A stretch of 64,000 nt of DNA from positions 52,204 through 116,203 of the forward strand of contig UQSG01000003.1 of NCBI GenBank assembly GCA_900543695.1, written 5' to 3'. Below, piece by piece: positions 16,386 through 25,006 of this stretch (its first letter is position 1; every line of letters begins with the position of its first letter). Below the pieces are notes generated by a model that was given only the letters and a program-made list of their open reading frames with translations, did no database searches and had not been told where the DNA came from. The position numbers and the translations under genes are program-made. The DNA comes from an uncultured Clostridium sp. (GTDB lineage Bacteria; Bacillota; Clostridia; UBA1212; UBA1255).

Positions 16386-18269
16386 TTACGCTTTTTCAGA
16401 ATAAATATAGTTCAGTCTTCCGTAAGGCGCAGCGTCTCCGTCCGTGTAGAACGTCCAAACGTCATAGCTGCCGCTTTCATTCTGCTGGTAATTATCCGCC
16501 CATTTAAACTGAAGATCAATCAGCGTCTTTCCGTTGTTGTCCGGAATACCCAGATCCGCGCGGGAAATCGCGAGCATCATTTTATTTCCTTCCACCTTCA
16601 TCTTTACCGTACCGGCATTGGTCCAGTTCCATCCAGAGCCGCTGCATTTCGAAAGCACCGCTTCATTTCCGTTCGGCTTCTCGACATTCACCGCAAAATC
16701 ATATCCGTACCATTCCGCATTCCCCTCAACGCCCGAATCAATAAAGAGCGTCATCCAGTTATCGTCCGTAGAAGGCGTAATGTCCTCCTTCGTGTCCACG
16801 TAGAAATACAGATATTCGTCGTCATGCGCAACCTTCATATTAACGATATCGTTGCGGCCCGTTTCATTTTCATACTTCTCCTTGCCGAAGCCTCTCGATT
16901 TTCTGTCCTCGATGTCGTTCGTATAATCGAGATATTTCGCCGTAACAGACGTATTATCCCACTGGCTGAAGTCGCCCTCGATATCGATGGTCTGATCGTC
17001 TCCGACATAAACTCTGTGGTCCGCGCCTTTATACTTCCGGATATACTCCATCATCTGCATGTAGTAATTATCGCCGAAAACGCTTGCAGAGGGCTCTACG
17101 TCACGGCTTGTATTATAGGTAGCACAGTCGACAAAAATGATCGGATACGTATCGTTGCCCGGCTGCCGCTGCGCGACCCATTCGTTCCATCCGGTTACGA
17201 AAATCATCTCAGGATCCTGTGCGATCGCATATTCCCACTGCTCCGCAAAATTGTAGCCATATAAAATTGCATCCTCCGACGTGTCGTTCGCGCCGTTATG
17301 CCACGTTCTCGTTCTGTCATTTCCGCCGTACCACGCGGTAGCGCTGAACTGAACCGTATCAGAATGCTGCGCCACAGAAACGTTCATAACTTCTTTTCTG
17401 CCGTCGACGCCGTATACCGACTCTTCCGTAAGCGACCTGCCGAATTCCATCCACGGGAAGCCGTTATCCTTCCGATCCTCAGTCGGCCACTGGTTGTCCT
17501 TGATCGTAAAATACTCCATCATTTCATCCGCCAGATCCTTCGACAGCTCGCTGGCGTTTCCGATAATCATCGGCTTGCCGTCCCATTGATACCAGAGCTC
17601 GGAAAGTCTCGGATATTTGTTGTTCAGGCTTTTACTCTGATAAATATTCTTATAGATATGTTCCATCGTCGTGCCGGAGTGTGTATTGGTATAAAAGGCA
17701 AGCTTCGGAACATCCACGCCCATTTCCAGATATTCATACCAGATTTTAATAATGTCTTTCACTCTCGCATCATATGTAATCGCGTTCGTCGTGTCAAAGA
17801 CAATAAAATCAATTCCGGCGTCTGTAAGCATCTGCAGATGCTTTCTCATTACCCATTCGTCGGAGGCCAGATAATACCCGAACAGCGGTTCTCCCCAGAA
17901 ATGGTGCGCTCCTACGGGGCCGCCGCCGGCTTTGATCCAGTTACTCTCGGATTCGATCGCATCCGGAGAGGCTTCTACAATCGCGCTGTTATCATACGGA
18001 CTTTTCTTGGGATCTCCGGTGCCGTGCTCTCCCATCCATAAGAAATAAAAAATTCCCACCTGTCTGTCCTGTTTTGTTTCTCCGACCTCAGAGCTTCCGG
18101 CAAGCGTTCTGCCGAGATCGTCTACGCCGCCATACGCTCCGTTTACGTCGGAAAACGGGCCTGTATATCTTTCCCCCGTGATCACACCGTCATCCTCCCT
18201 TTCGCTGCATGCAATCAATGAAAGCATCATTGAAAAAGCAATCAGTAATCCAACTAATTTCTTTGCCAC
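16386..18269 (-). CDS. GH99-like lipoprotein with CBM9-like C-terminal domain
   Basis: 627 residues from a GTG start with GGAG 9 bases upstream. A lipoprotein signal ends at LIAC (Cys21). Residues about 70-415 resemble the GH99/WbsX (beta/alpha)8 family: GIFYFLW (72-78), DFIVFDTTNA (154-163), WYQWDGKPMII (about 226-236) and TGWNEWVA (359-366). Residues about 425-625 form a beta-sandwich like CBM9 (IDIEGDFSQWDN, GRNDIVNMKVAHDDEYLYFY, MTLFIDSG). It probably binds and cleaves or modifies an alpha-linked glycan at the cell surface; substrate unknown. It has its own promoter and terminator, and a larger relative lies at 51711-54620. Confidence 0.75.
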   Translation of the reverse strand: MAKKLVGLLIAFSMMLSLIACSEREDDGVITGERYTGPFSDVNGAYGGVDDLGRTLAGSSEVGETKQDRQVGIFYFLWMGEHGTGDPKKSPYDNSAIVEASPDAIESESNWIKAGGGPVGAHHFWGEPLFGYYLASDEWVMRKHLQMLTDAGIDFIVFDTTNAITYDARVKDIIKIWYEYLEMGVDVPKLAFYTNTHSGTTMEHIYKNIYQSKSLNNKYPRLSELWYQWDGKPMIIGNASELSKDLADEMMEYFTIKDNQWPTEDRKDNGFPWMEFGRSLTEESVYGVDGRKEVMNVSVAQHSDTVQFSATAWYGGNDRTRTWHNGANDTSEDAILYGYNFAEQWEYAIAQDPEMIFVTGWNEWVAQRQPGNDTYPIIFVDCATYNTSRDVEPSASVFGDNYYMQMMEYIRKYKGADHRVYVGDDQTIDIEGDFSQWDNTSVTAKYLDYTNDIEDRKSRGFGKEKYENETGRNDIVNMKVAHDDEYLYFYVDTKEDITPSTDDNWMTLFIDSGVEGNAEWYGYDFAVNVEKPNGNEAVLSKCSGSGWNWTNAGTVKMKVEGNKMMLAISRADLGIPDNNGKTLIDLQFKWADNYQQNESGSYDVWTFYTDGDAAPYGRLNYIYSEKA

Positions 18270-18323
18270 TTAAACGTTCTCCTTTCACACATGATAGTCT
18301 GTGACTTCACTTCTATGTCTGAA

Positions 18324-18352
18324 AGTATAACAAACCGGATATTTCTTGTCAA
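18324..18352 (-). promoter_or_regulatory. Sigma-A promoter of the GH99-like lipoprotein gene
   Basis: On the minus strand, TTGACA (18347-18352), a 17-base spacer and TATACT (18324-18329). The start codon is about 55 bases downstream. Confidence 0.85.
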
Positions 18353-18360
18353 AGCATATT

Positions 18361-19146
18361 TCACTCAATTAACGCAATTTCTGCTTTCGAGCGGAAACGA
18401 ATCGGAAGAAGGGAGCAGCCGATTCCGGAGGTGATATACAAAGGCGTTCCGTTATATGTATGAAATCCGTAATAAATTCCTTTTTTAGGAAGAATATCCT
18501 TCTTTAACAGCGTAAATTCAATATTCAGCGGAAGGCGCACCTGCCCGCCGTGCGTATGGCCCGCAAGAAGCAGCGTAAGCGCGCAAAGCCGCGGCAGCTT
18601 CAGGATAAGATCCGGATTGTGCGTTAAAAGAATCAATTTATAATTATTTTTTTCTGCGGCTTTATTCCATTGCAGCGCTGTTTTCCCAAAGTCCTCCCGA
18701 TTCGTCTTTACATCCCCGAGGCCGCCGAATAAAACGTTTTTATAAAGGTACGTTTCGTTTTCCAGCACCCGTATGCTCGGCGCAATGGCCTCCAGCGCGG
18801 CAATATATTCCTTCTTCGTGCATTTTTCCCTTTCGAATATCATATTATCGTGATTTCCCAAAGTAATCAGAATGGGACAGTCCGCCTTATAGGAAAGCAT
18901 ATCCAAAAAGTTGGATACTCTTTCAAAATACTTTAAATCCGTGCATAAATCGCCCGTAATGACAATAATCTCCGGACATTTTATACAGATCTGTTTTATA
19001 AGATAAGAAGGCTGTATCAAAATTCTATCAAAATGGAGATCGGAAATATGCGCAATCCGGATGCCCGTTCCAGCGGAAACGGTTATTGAGGCCAGCTTTC
19101 TTGCCTGGAGATTCATCAGAAGGCATGCGATCATAAAAAGAATCAT
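18361..19146 (-). CDS. Membrane-anchored metallophosphoesterase
   Basis: 261 residues. A short hydrophobic N-terminus (MILFMIACLLMNL) is followed by the calcineurin-like phosphoesterase motifs: ISDLHFD (D-x-H), ITGDLC (GD), TLGNHDN (GNHD), LTHNP and AGHTHGGQ (GHTH). All metal ligands are present. Relatives of this size (YkuE-like) hydrolyse phosphodiester or phosphomonoester bonds in lipids or nucleotides near the membrane. Its start overlaps the stop of the preceding Pro/Thr-rich membrane protein by 4 bases. The substrate is not deducible. Confidence 0.88.
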   Translation of the reverse strand: MILFMIACLLMNLQARKLASITVSAGTGIRIAHISDLHFDRILIQPSYLIKQICIKCPEIIVITGDLCTDLKYFERVSNFLDMLSYKADCPILITLGNHDNMIFEREKCTKKEYIAALEAIAPSIRVLENETYLYKNVLFGGLGDVKTNREDFGKTALQWNKAAEKNNYKLILLTHNPDLILKLPRLCALTLLLAGHTHGGQVRLPLNIEFTLLKKDILPKKGIYYGFHTYNGTPLYITSGIGCSLLPIRFRSKAEIALIE

Positions 19147-19859
19147 CGTTTTCCTGCCTTACGGGAATCCTTTTTCTTTTTCCTCAGCGCTGCGATGGAA
19201 AGGTCTTTTTTGAAGCAGAGGAGGCCGATCAGGCAGACGATTCCGTACACGACGGCCACTCCCGCCATAATATAAAATGCATATTCCAAGCCTTTTATAA
19301 GGTCAAACCATTGAAATCCGCGTTCCGTATTATCAATGTTTTCAACCTGTACGATTCCTACGGACGCCGCAAGCATCGTCGGAGCCGGCGTATTTCCGGG
19401 GGAAAGCGTTTTATCAGAGGCGCCGCCCTGTGTCAGAGGGGGTACTGTAAAATCATATAAATACTGCAGCTCCGGGGTTGGCGTCGGTTCTGCGGTAATC
19501 TGCTGCGTTGGCGACGGCGTCGGAGCCGGCGTTGGGGACTCGGTGACCGGCACTGGCGTTGGCGTGGCCGGCGGCTCGGTCGGTACGTCCGTAGGCGGCT
19601 CTGAGGCCAGCGGCGTAGGCTCTGCCGGGCTGGTCGGTTCTTGTCCCGGTGTTTGCTCTGCGGGAAGGGTTTCCTCCGCCGGCGTTTCCTCTGCCGGCGT
19701 ATTGTCCGCCGCACTCGTCGTCTGGACGGGTTCGGGCGCGGGAGTTTCCGAAAAGACAGAAAAGCGGAATAACGCAGAAAACAGAAAAAAGCCTGCCGCT
19801 GCAATGATTAATATATATTTTGCCGTGTGTTTTCCGTTCTTTTTCTTACCGTCCGCCAT
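19143..19859 (-). CDS. Membrane protein with long Pro/Thr/Glu-rich external loop
   Basis: 238 residues. A basic N-terminus and first membrane span (KYILIIAAAGFFLFSALFRF) lead to about 125 residues of Pro/Thr/Glu/Ala-rich sequence (EETPAEETLPAEQTPGQ, TPTPVPVTESPTPAPTP), then a second span (YAFYIMAGVAVVYGIVCLIGLLC) and a basic tail (RKKKKDSRKAGKR). Both ends are therefore cytoplasmic and the linker is outside, probably spanning the wall. It is coupled to the metallophosphoesterase gene. No enzymatic motif is visible; family not recognised. Confidence 0.7.
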   Translation of the reverse strand: MADGKKKNGKHTAKYILIIAAAGFFLFSALFRFSVFSETPAPEPVQTTSAADNTPAEETPAEETLPAEQTPGQEPTSPAEPTPLASEPPTDVPTEPPATPTPVPVTESPTPAPTPSPTQQITAEPTPTPELQYLYDFTVPPLTQGGASDKTLSPGNTPAPTMLAASVGIVQVENIDNTERGFQWFDLIKGLEYAFYIMAGVAVVYGIVCLIGLLCFKKDLSIAALRKKKKDSRKAGKR

Positions 19860-19877
19860 AATCCCTTCTCCAGGCGT

Positions 19878-20699
19878 TTATTCCCCTATTACCCTCGGTC
19901 CCGAATGTGTCTTCTTTGTTTTGTATCTGCCCCACAATAAATATCCAATTCCGATTCCGATCCAAAAGCCTAGCAGCAATGCCAAAACAAGCCAAAAAAC
20001 AAAGGCTCCCGGCGTCACGACACCAGCTTCGGCGTCTCGGCCGCTTTCTGCATCGGTTCTCGGCGGTGTTATTATACCCGTATTTCCGTCATTTTGTAAA
20101 GTCGGACTGGCAGAGGGCGGCTCGTTCGGTGCGTCCGTCTGTCCCGGAAGTAAAACGCCCGATAAGGCAAACGTGCCAAGCTCGGCTGTAGTATAACAAA
20201 TAAATCCGTTTTCAACGGTCGTTTCAAGCCTGTGCGCCATTCCTGCCGCATCGATCCGGAATACTGAAATGGTATCGTAGGAAAGAAATTGACCGCTCTG
20301 TTCCATTCTAATGTTAAGCGGCTTTGTAAGCTCCGTGTCGCGGCCATTCTTTTGAAGGGTAATTGCAAAGATTGAAATAATGTCCTGATCGCGCTCGATC
20401 TGCCGTACAGCGCGAATAAACGGCTCGGCTTCGGCCGCATCGCGGATTTCCCTTACGTTAACCGCCATATCGCTTTCAAAGATACTGTTGTCGGAATATC
20501 CTGCTTTCAGTTTGAAATCTCCGATAGAATCGATTTCGTTGGGGATTGGCGTCGGTTCCGGCGTCGCGGTACTTTCCGGTGCTGCCGTGTTTTCGCCCGT
20601 CGGCAGGGGAGACGGCGCGGCGTTCACATCGAACAGACATAGTGAAAAGATCGCCAAGACGACAAGAACACTGTATGTGAAACGTTTTTTCATATTCAT
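19878..20699 (-). CDS. Secreted membrane-anchored protein with Pro/Thr linkers
   Basis: 273 residues. The signal peptide (FTYSVLVVLAIFSLCLFDVNAA) is followed by a Thr/Pro linker (ESTATPEPTPIP), a globular domain of about 140 residues (EIDSIGDFKLKAGYSD to YTTAELGTFALSGVLLPG), another linker and a C-terminal span (FVFWLVLALLLGFWIGIGIGYLL) with a basic tail. The globular part ends in a TAELGTFAL-type strand, as in beta-rich surface domains where a regulator-like or dockerin-associated module occurs. It starts 19 bases upstream of the related Pro/Thr-rich gene. Surface role inferred. Confidence 0.68.
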   Translation of the reverse strand: MNMKKRFTYSVLVVLAIFSLCLFDVNAAPSPLPTGENTAAPESTATPEPTPIPNEIDSIGDFKLKAGYSDNSIFESDMAVNVREIRDAAEAEPFIRAVRQIERDQDIISIFAITLQKNGRDTELTKPLNIRMEQSGQFLSYDTISVFRIDAAGMAHRLETTVENGFICYTTAELGTFALSGVLLPGQTDAPNEPPSASPTLQNDGNTGIITPPRTDAESGRDAEAGVVTPGAFVFWLVLALLLGFWIGIGIGYLLWGRYKTKKTHSGPRVIGE

Positions 20700-20783
20700 G
20701 CCTCTTCCTTTACAAAATATGGCACGTCCCAGCCGCGGCGCTCTGCCGAACAGGAAATGGCGCGCATTGATAATATACCCGTT

Positions 20784-22205
20784 TTATGGCGTAAATGCCT
20801 GTTTTCTTTCGAGTCTGAAGGCCGGTGACGGCAAGCTCTCGCTGTTGGAAAGATTCGCAATGTCAGGCCCCGCCAGCTGCTGCATTCCGTAGCAGACCGC
20901 CTCCCCTTCTCCAGGACAAGATACCTCTACCATATTTTTGCCGGTAATCCGTGCTGCCGCGTCTTTTCGTTCTCCATTCATCTCGATTTGAAAGCCGGTC
21001 AGATGGGTGCCTTCTCCAAAAAGTTTTAAGCCCTCGCCAACACAGCGGAAACCGATTTGGACGCAGCGCTCCTTCCATTGCGCGCTTACAGGGTAGGGAG
21101 ACGAGGCATATTCCATATCCAGAAGGCCATATTCAGCTGAGAGCACCAGCCTTGCCAACCGCTGACCAGGCGCCTTTTTATACAGCGGATGTGCAAAATC
21201 CGGATCGCCTTCCTGAAATCCGCAATCCAGAGCGGCGGCAAGATAATAGTCGGGAATATGATTTATGGCCTCAAATTGCGCCGCGCGCAGGTCTCCTATG
21301 CTTGGCCAGTAGTCATAACTGATTTTGCCGTGCGAAGACAGCTGAACATTATAAAATTTAAAGGAGCTTCCCCATTTTGTCCGCAGCGCTTTTACAAATT
21401 CCGCAAGATCCTTCCCGTATTGTCCGCAGCTCTGCGGGTTGCTTTCGCTTTCCCCCTGGTAAAACAGCATCGCTCTAATCGGCGTATGGATAAACGGATG
21501 AATCAGCGTATTGTAATATCCGGCGATTCCGACTGCTGCGGATATGGTATAGCCCTGCTGCTTTGCCGTCTCCTCCGGCATCAGCTCCGAGATCTGCGCG
21601 CCTCCGGCGGCTGCCATAATCAGCCCGATCGGCACATCCGTTATCGTTTTACTTAATTCTTTGCCGAAATAATACCCCAGCGCGGAAAATGCGTATGCCG
21701 TTTCTTCCGTTGTTTTATTCCAGCGCCACGCAGGATTGACGACGTCGTCTTGCGGGATTTTCCAAAATTCTGGATGACTTATAACATATTCCCGCGTCTG
21801 CGTAAACAGGCGAACCGTATCGGAGGCCAAGTCCTTTTGATCTTCCGGATATGCGGCAATACATTGGTTTAACGTCATCTCGGCATTGGATTGTCCTGTT
21901 ATGAAATAGACGTCTCCAACCAGGATTTCATGAAATTCCAGGAGGTCTCCTGCCTCCGTTTCAAGCTTCAAGGTCTGCGGCTCCAGCACCGCCGAATGCG
22001 GGGAAAAAGTAAGCGTCCAATTTCCCTCTCCGTCCGTGACGGTCGTTTTTCTTTCTCCGAGGAATTCCCCGAAAACCATTAAGCCGCTCCGGCCGGCCGT
22101 TCCGCGGATGCAAATCGGAACCGCTCTTTGGAAAACCATATTCGAAGAGACAACGCCGAAAACCTTCAGCCCTGCACTCCTCTCCATTTCGTTCATAAAG
22201 TCCAT
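20784..22205 (-). CDS. SGNH-type sialate/carbohydrate O-acetylesterase
   Basis: 473 residues from the ATG at 22203-22205 (MDFMNEMERSAG), with GGGAG 8 bases upstream. No signal peptide is seen. After an N-terminal beta domain comes ITGQSNAEMTL, carrying the catalytic Ser of the sialate O-acetylesterase (DUF303) family; FYQGESESNPQ is another family block, and DPDFAHPLYK is the likely Asp/His site. It should remove acetyl groups from sialic acid or hemicellulose sugars. Intracellular location suggests action on imported oligosaccharides. A terminator separates it from the surface-protein pair. Confidence 0.85.
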   Translation of the reverse strand: MDFMNEMERSAGLKVFGVVSSNMVFQRAVPICIRGTAGRSGLMVFGEFLGERKTTVTDGEGNWTLTFSPHSAVLEPQTLKLETEAGDLLEFHEILVGDVYFITGQSNAEMTLNQCIAAYPEDQKDLASDTVRLFTQTREYVISHPEFWKIPQDDVVNPAWRWNKTTEETAYAFSALGYYFGKELSKTITDVPIGLIMAAAGGAQISELMPEETAKQQGYTISAAVGIAGYYNTLIHPFIHTPIRAMLFYQGESESNPQSCGQYGKDLAEFVKALRTKWGSSFKFYNVQLSSHGKISYDYWPSIGDLRAAQFEAINHIPDYYLAAALDCGFQEGDPDFAHPLYKKAPGQRLARLVLSAEYGLLDMEYASSPYPVSAQWKERCVQIGFRCVGEGLKLFGEGTHLTGFQIEMNGERKDAAARITGKNMVEVSCPGEGEAVCYGMQQLAGPDIANLSNSESLPSPAFRLERKQAFTP

Positions 22206-22248
22206 GTTCACCGCTCCCAATAAAAATCACACTTTATATGTCTCTTCT

Positions 22249-22277
22249 ATTTTAAACAAAAATGGTATCATGCGCAA
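22249..22277 (-). promoter_or_regulatory. Candidate promoter of the SGNH esterase gene
   Basis: On the minus strand, TTGCGC (22272-22277), 17 bases, TAAAAT (22249-22254). The -35 box is weak, so moderate support only. Confidence 0.45.
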
Positions 22278-22310
22278 CAAAAAATGCTCCGGCATCTACC
22301 GGAGCATTTT
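22272..22310 (-). terminator. Hairpin terminator after the first surface-protein paralog
   Basis: A perfect 12-base-pair stem (22281-22292 with 22299-22310, loop of six) is followed on the minus strand by a short T-rich run. A run of T on the plus strand would let it act in both directions. Confidence 0.9.
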
Positions 22311-22337
22311 TCTTTCATCTGTTTATGTTACTTTTCA

Positions 22338-23114
22338 TTATACTGCGCTTTTCTTTCTGAAAAGAACCGTTATAACCGCCGCGGCCGCCGCGACGATCAG
22401 CGCGAAGCTCATATCGCCCGTCTCAGTATTTCCGGTCTGGCCGCCCTGATTGTCGTTGTCTCCAGTCGAGTCTCCGCCCTGGGAGCCTTCCGCCAGCGTA
22501 AATTCAATACCGGTAACACAAACGCCATTTGGTTCTTTCATGTAATAAGCAAGATATAAATCGCCCTTATAATCCACATCCGTCAAGTCGAGTTCCATGG
22601 TTCTCGGCGTATCCCACGGTTCTCCATTCGCAGGCGTCGTAAAGCCGCTCGCAAGAAGTCCATCCGTCTTACGCTCGTCAAGCTTACCAAAAGACACATT
22701 TTTACTGAAGAGTCCAATTTCATTTTCAGCCTGCGTAAAGGAGCCATCCGTTGAATATGAGATCGTCGCCTTGGAATATTTGCTGAGGTCAATATCTTTT
22801 GCGACCAAAATATAGCCTTCATAGTTCATAAATACGATATGCGTATCCCCAAGCGCTGGAACGGCCGGCCATTCTTCTGCAAACGGCATCAGGCAATCGG
22901 TATCGCCTCCCGTCTGGTCCCTCCAAAAGCCAACCTGAGACCAGGTTGCTCCCGACTGTGCTTCCTCGTCATCCAGATCGTCTGCACCGTTTAAGGTTCT
23001 CAGCGCAGATGCTGAAAGATCAAGCGTTTCCGTCGCGGCAAATGCCGTGAACGCGGAGAAAGACGCAACAAGTACCGCCGTCATGATAACGAACGACAAG
23101 ATTCTTTTTTTCAT
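22338..23114 (-). CDS. Secreted surface protein, paralog 1
   Basis: 258 residues from the ATG at 23112-23114 (MKKRILSFVIMTAVLV), which has GGAGG 8 bases upstream. A signal peptide ends near AFAATETLD. The exported domain has a beta-sandwich look (HIVFMNYEGYILVAKDIDL, KYSKATISYSTD, VDYKGDLYLAYYMKEPNG), similar to carbohydrate-binding modules. A Gly/Asn/Asp linker leads to a C-terminal sorting-like tail: TETGD, hydrophobic alanine/valine-rich helix, FRKKSAV. Anchoring in the membrane or by a sortase is likely. It is about as long as paralog 2 and nearly identical in the C-terminal third. Function unknown. Confidence 0.75.
   Translation of the reverse strand: MKKRILSFVIMTAVLVASFSAFTAFAATETLDLSASALRTLNGADDLDDEEAQSGATWSQVGFWRDQTGGDTDCLMPFAEEWPAVPALGDTHIVFMNYEGYILVAKDIDLSKYSKATISYSTDGSFTQAENEIGLFSKNVSFGKLDERKTDGLLASGFTTPANGEPWDTPRTMELDLTDVDYKGDLYLAYYMKEPNGVCVTGIEFTLAEGSQGGDSTGDNDNQGGQTGNTETGDMSFALIVAAAAAVITVLFRKKSAV
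22348..22508. repeat. Direct repeat copy 1 (C-terminal coding segment)
   Basis: This 161-base segment aligns without gaps to 23300-23460. It includes a stretch of about 60 bases with no difference. It marks a recent duplication or gene conversion between the two surface-protein genes. Confidence 0.9.
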
Positions 23115-23221
23115 CTGTAAAACCTCCTCAAACATAATGTCAATGCCAGATTTCTCTTAACGTGATGCATTAACATGTTGCATGTTACTATAAAATGAAA
23201 AAAAAATCAATATTTTTAATT

Positions 23222-23258
23222 AATATAAAAAGCGCCCTCACGGAAGCCGAAGAGCGCC
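23222..23258 (-). terminator. Likely terminator after the second surface-protein paralog
   Basis: An imperfect GC-rich hairpin (GCGC...GCGC arms with a bulge and an inner CGG/CCG pairing) is followed on the minus strand by TTTTTATATT. Confidence 0.6.
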
Positions 23259-23289
23259 TTTCATTTCAGTTCAATTTCTGAGATTCCGA

Positions 23290-24075
23290 TCAAACCATAC
23301 TTTTCTTTCTGAAAAGAACCGTTATAACCGCAGCGGCTGCCGCAACAATCAGCGCGAAGCTCATATCGCCTGTCTCAGTATTTCCGGTCTGACCGCCCTG
23401 ATTGTCGTTGTCTCCAGTCGAGTCTCCGCCCTGGGAGCCTTCCGCCAGCGTAAACTCAATATTCGTGACGCATACGCCGTTCGGTTCCTTCATATAGTGA
23501 GCCAGGTACAGATCGCCTTTATAATCAACATCGCTTAAATCAATTTCCATTTTGCGGATTGCATTCCAGCTGCCGCCGTCCGTTGCCGGCGTCGTTTTTC
23601 CGCTTGCAAGAAGTCCGTCCGTCAAGCGATTATCCTGGGAACCGAAGGAAGCGCCCTTGCTGAAAAATCCGATTTCGTTTTCACTGGAGGTAAACGTAGC
23701 GTCCGTCGAATACGAAATCGTTGCCTTGGAATATTTACTGAGATCAATGTCTTTTGCAATTAAAATAAAGCAGCCATAATTCATCATTACAATGTGAGCA
23801 TCCGTTCCGGAATGCGTCCATGTCTCGTCAAACGGCATCAGATAGTCGTTTGTTCCTTGTCCCACTGCACCGCCGGTCCAATGCCAGTCGCCGATCGCCT
23901 GATACGTAGCTCCTTGCGCAGCGTCCGCGCCCTCTTTTCCGTCCGCGCCGTTCAGCGTTCTCAGCGTAGCCGGCGTAATGTCAAGCGTTTCCGTCGCGGC
24001 AAACGCAGTAAGCGCGGAAAAAGAAGCGATAAGCACCGCCACCATAATAGCAAACGATAACATTCTCTTTTTCAT
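23290..24075 (-). CDS. Secreted surface protein, paralog 2
   Basis: 261 residues starting MKKRMLSFAIMVAVLI, with GGGAGG upstream. It is the same architecture as paralog 1: signal peptide ending at AFAATETLD, a conserved SYSTD/VDYKGDLYLAHYMKEP beta domain, a GGDSTGDNDNQGGQTGN-type linker and a C-terminal TGD, hydrophobic, RKK tail. The N-terminal domains differ more (TGGAVGQGTNDYLMPFDE here), including the acidic loop near residue 50, whereas the tails are nearly the same. A duplicated ligand-binding or structural surface protein is likely. It is flanked by its own terminator on each side. Confidence 0.75.
   Translation of the reverse strand: MKKRMLSFAIMVAVLIASFSALTAFAATETLDITPATLRTLNGADGKEGADAAQGATYQAIGDWHWTGGAVGQGTNDYLMPFDETWTHSGTDAHIVMMNYGCFILIAKDIDLSKYSKATISYSTDATFTSSENEIGFFSKGASFGSQDNRLTDGLLASGKTTPATDGGSWNAIRKMEIDLSDVDYKGDLYLAHYMKEPNGVCVTNIEFTLAEGSQGGDSTGDNDNQGGQTGNTETGDMSFALIVAAAAAVITVLFRKKSMV
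23300..23460. repeat. Direct repeat copy 2 (C-terminal coding segment)
   Basis: Partner of 22348-22508, same length and orientation. Confidence 0.9.
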
Positions 24076-24149
24076 AAAAACAACCTCCCGATAAAATTCC
24101 AGTTCAATAGTTTTATTGGAATCTAATATTACTATATTGTGAAATAAAA

Positions 24150-24189
24150 ATCAACAAAAATTTCAGGGCGGAGCTTTATATCCGCCCTG
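24150..24189 (-). terminator. Rho-independent terminator after the Ig-like surface protein gene
   Basis: A perfect 9-base-pair GC-rich stem (24164-24172 with 24181-24189, loop of eight) is followed on the minus strand by AAATTTTTG and further T-rich sequence. Confidence 0.85.
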
Positions 24190-24218
24190 CTTCTTAAAGA
24201 ACAAAATTCAAAGCCTCT

Positions 24219-24905
24219 TTATTTTTTCTTTTTCTTCACGGCAACAATTACGATGATCGCCGCTATAATGATAATCGCCGCTACAATGCACACAATGATA
24301 AGAGCCGTATTATTGCCTTCCGAATCATCGGCGTCCGGAGCCTGCGTAGGCGCAGCGACTGCGCTTGGCGTTGCTTTTGCCGTTGCCGGAGCAGTGGTGG
24401 GGCTTTCCGTCGGCGCTTCGGTTACTTCCGGCGTAGGCTCAGCCGTGGCGGGCGCTTCGGTAGGAGTCTCTTCTGTCTCCTCAGGAATCGTAAACTCGAA
24501 TTCCTCCGAGAAAACTTCGTAAGAGCTTTCACCGCCTAAAACAACGGCATAATAATCGCCGGGAGCAAGCGCGCTCCCCGCTCCTGCCGTGAGCTCCGCT
24601 ACTCTGTTGCTGGATTCAACAGTAATGCCCTCGTTTTCACCGGGATACGTAATTTCCTCGCCTTCACGCAGATACCACCACACGAGAGAGGTGACGCCGC
24701 CGTTTTCTGGATCTATGGTATCACCCTGCTTATAAATCCCTACCCAGTCGTTTTCGTCAAAGGTTCCCGTTGCCGTAACAGTTACGGTACCATCTTCGTT
24801 TACCGTGACGGTAACCTCGGCATCCTCTGCCGCCTGTACCAGAAGACTCGTCATCGAAAGCACAAGCGCAAAAATCGTTAAAAATACGAGTAATTTCTTT
24901 TTCAT
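24219..24905 (-). CDS. Secreted single-pass surface protein with Thr/Pro linker
   Basis: 228 residues starting MKKKLLVFLTIFALVL, with TAAGGAGG upstream. The signal peptide ends near LLVQAAED. Residues about 28-145 look like one immunoglobulin-type beta domain (VTVTVNEDGTVTVTATGTF, NDWVGIYKQGDTID, APGDYYAVVLGGES). A Thr/Glu/Ala/Pro linker (EETPTEAPATAEPTPEV) leads to a C-terminal helix (ALIIVCIVAAIIIIAAIIVI) and KKKKK. The WVGIYK and DYYAV patterns resemble bacterial Ig-like modules that present a loop to solvent. Role unknown; it shares linker style with the neighbouring cluster. Confidence 0.72.
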   Translation of the reverse strand: MKKKLLVFLTIFALVLSMTSLLVQAAEDAEVTVTVNEDGTVTVTATGTFDENDWVGIYKQGDTIDPENGGVTSLVWWYLREGEEITYPGENEGITVESSNRVAELTAGAGSALAPGDYYAVVLGGESSYEVFSEEFEFTIPEETEETPTEAPATAEPTPEVTEAPTESPTTAPATAKATPSAVAAPTQAPDADDSEGNNTALIIVCIVAAIIIIAAIIVIVAVKKKKK

Positions 24906-25006
24906 CGCTTTTCCTCCTTAAGTCCCCGCAGTTCCCAACGCCGTAATATAAGCCGTCGGATTTTCGCTGCATTTAATTTAATTAAATTTCATTATATCCT
25001 ATCGCT

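Noticed and set aside
23136..23220. AT-rich spacer with a short palindrome tested as promoter of paralog 1
   Set aside because: No -35/-10 pair with acceptable spacing was found.
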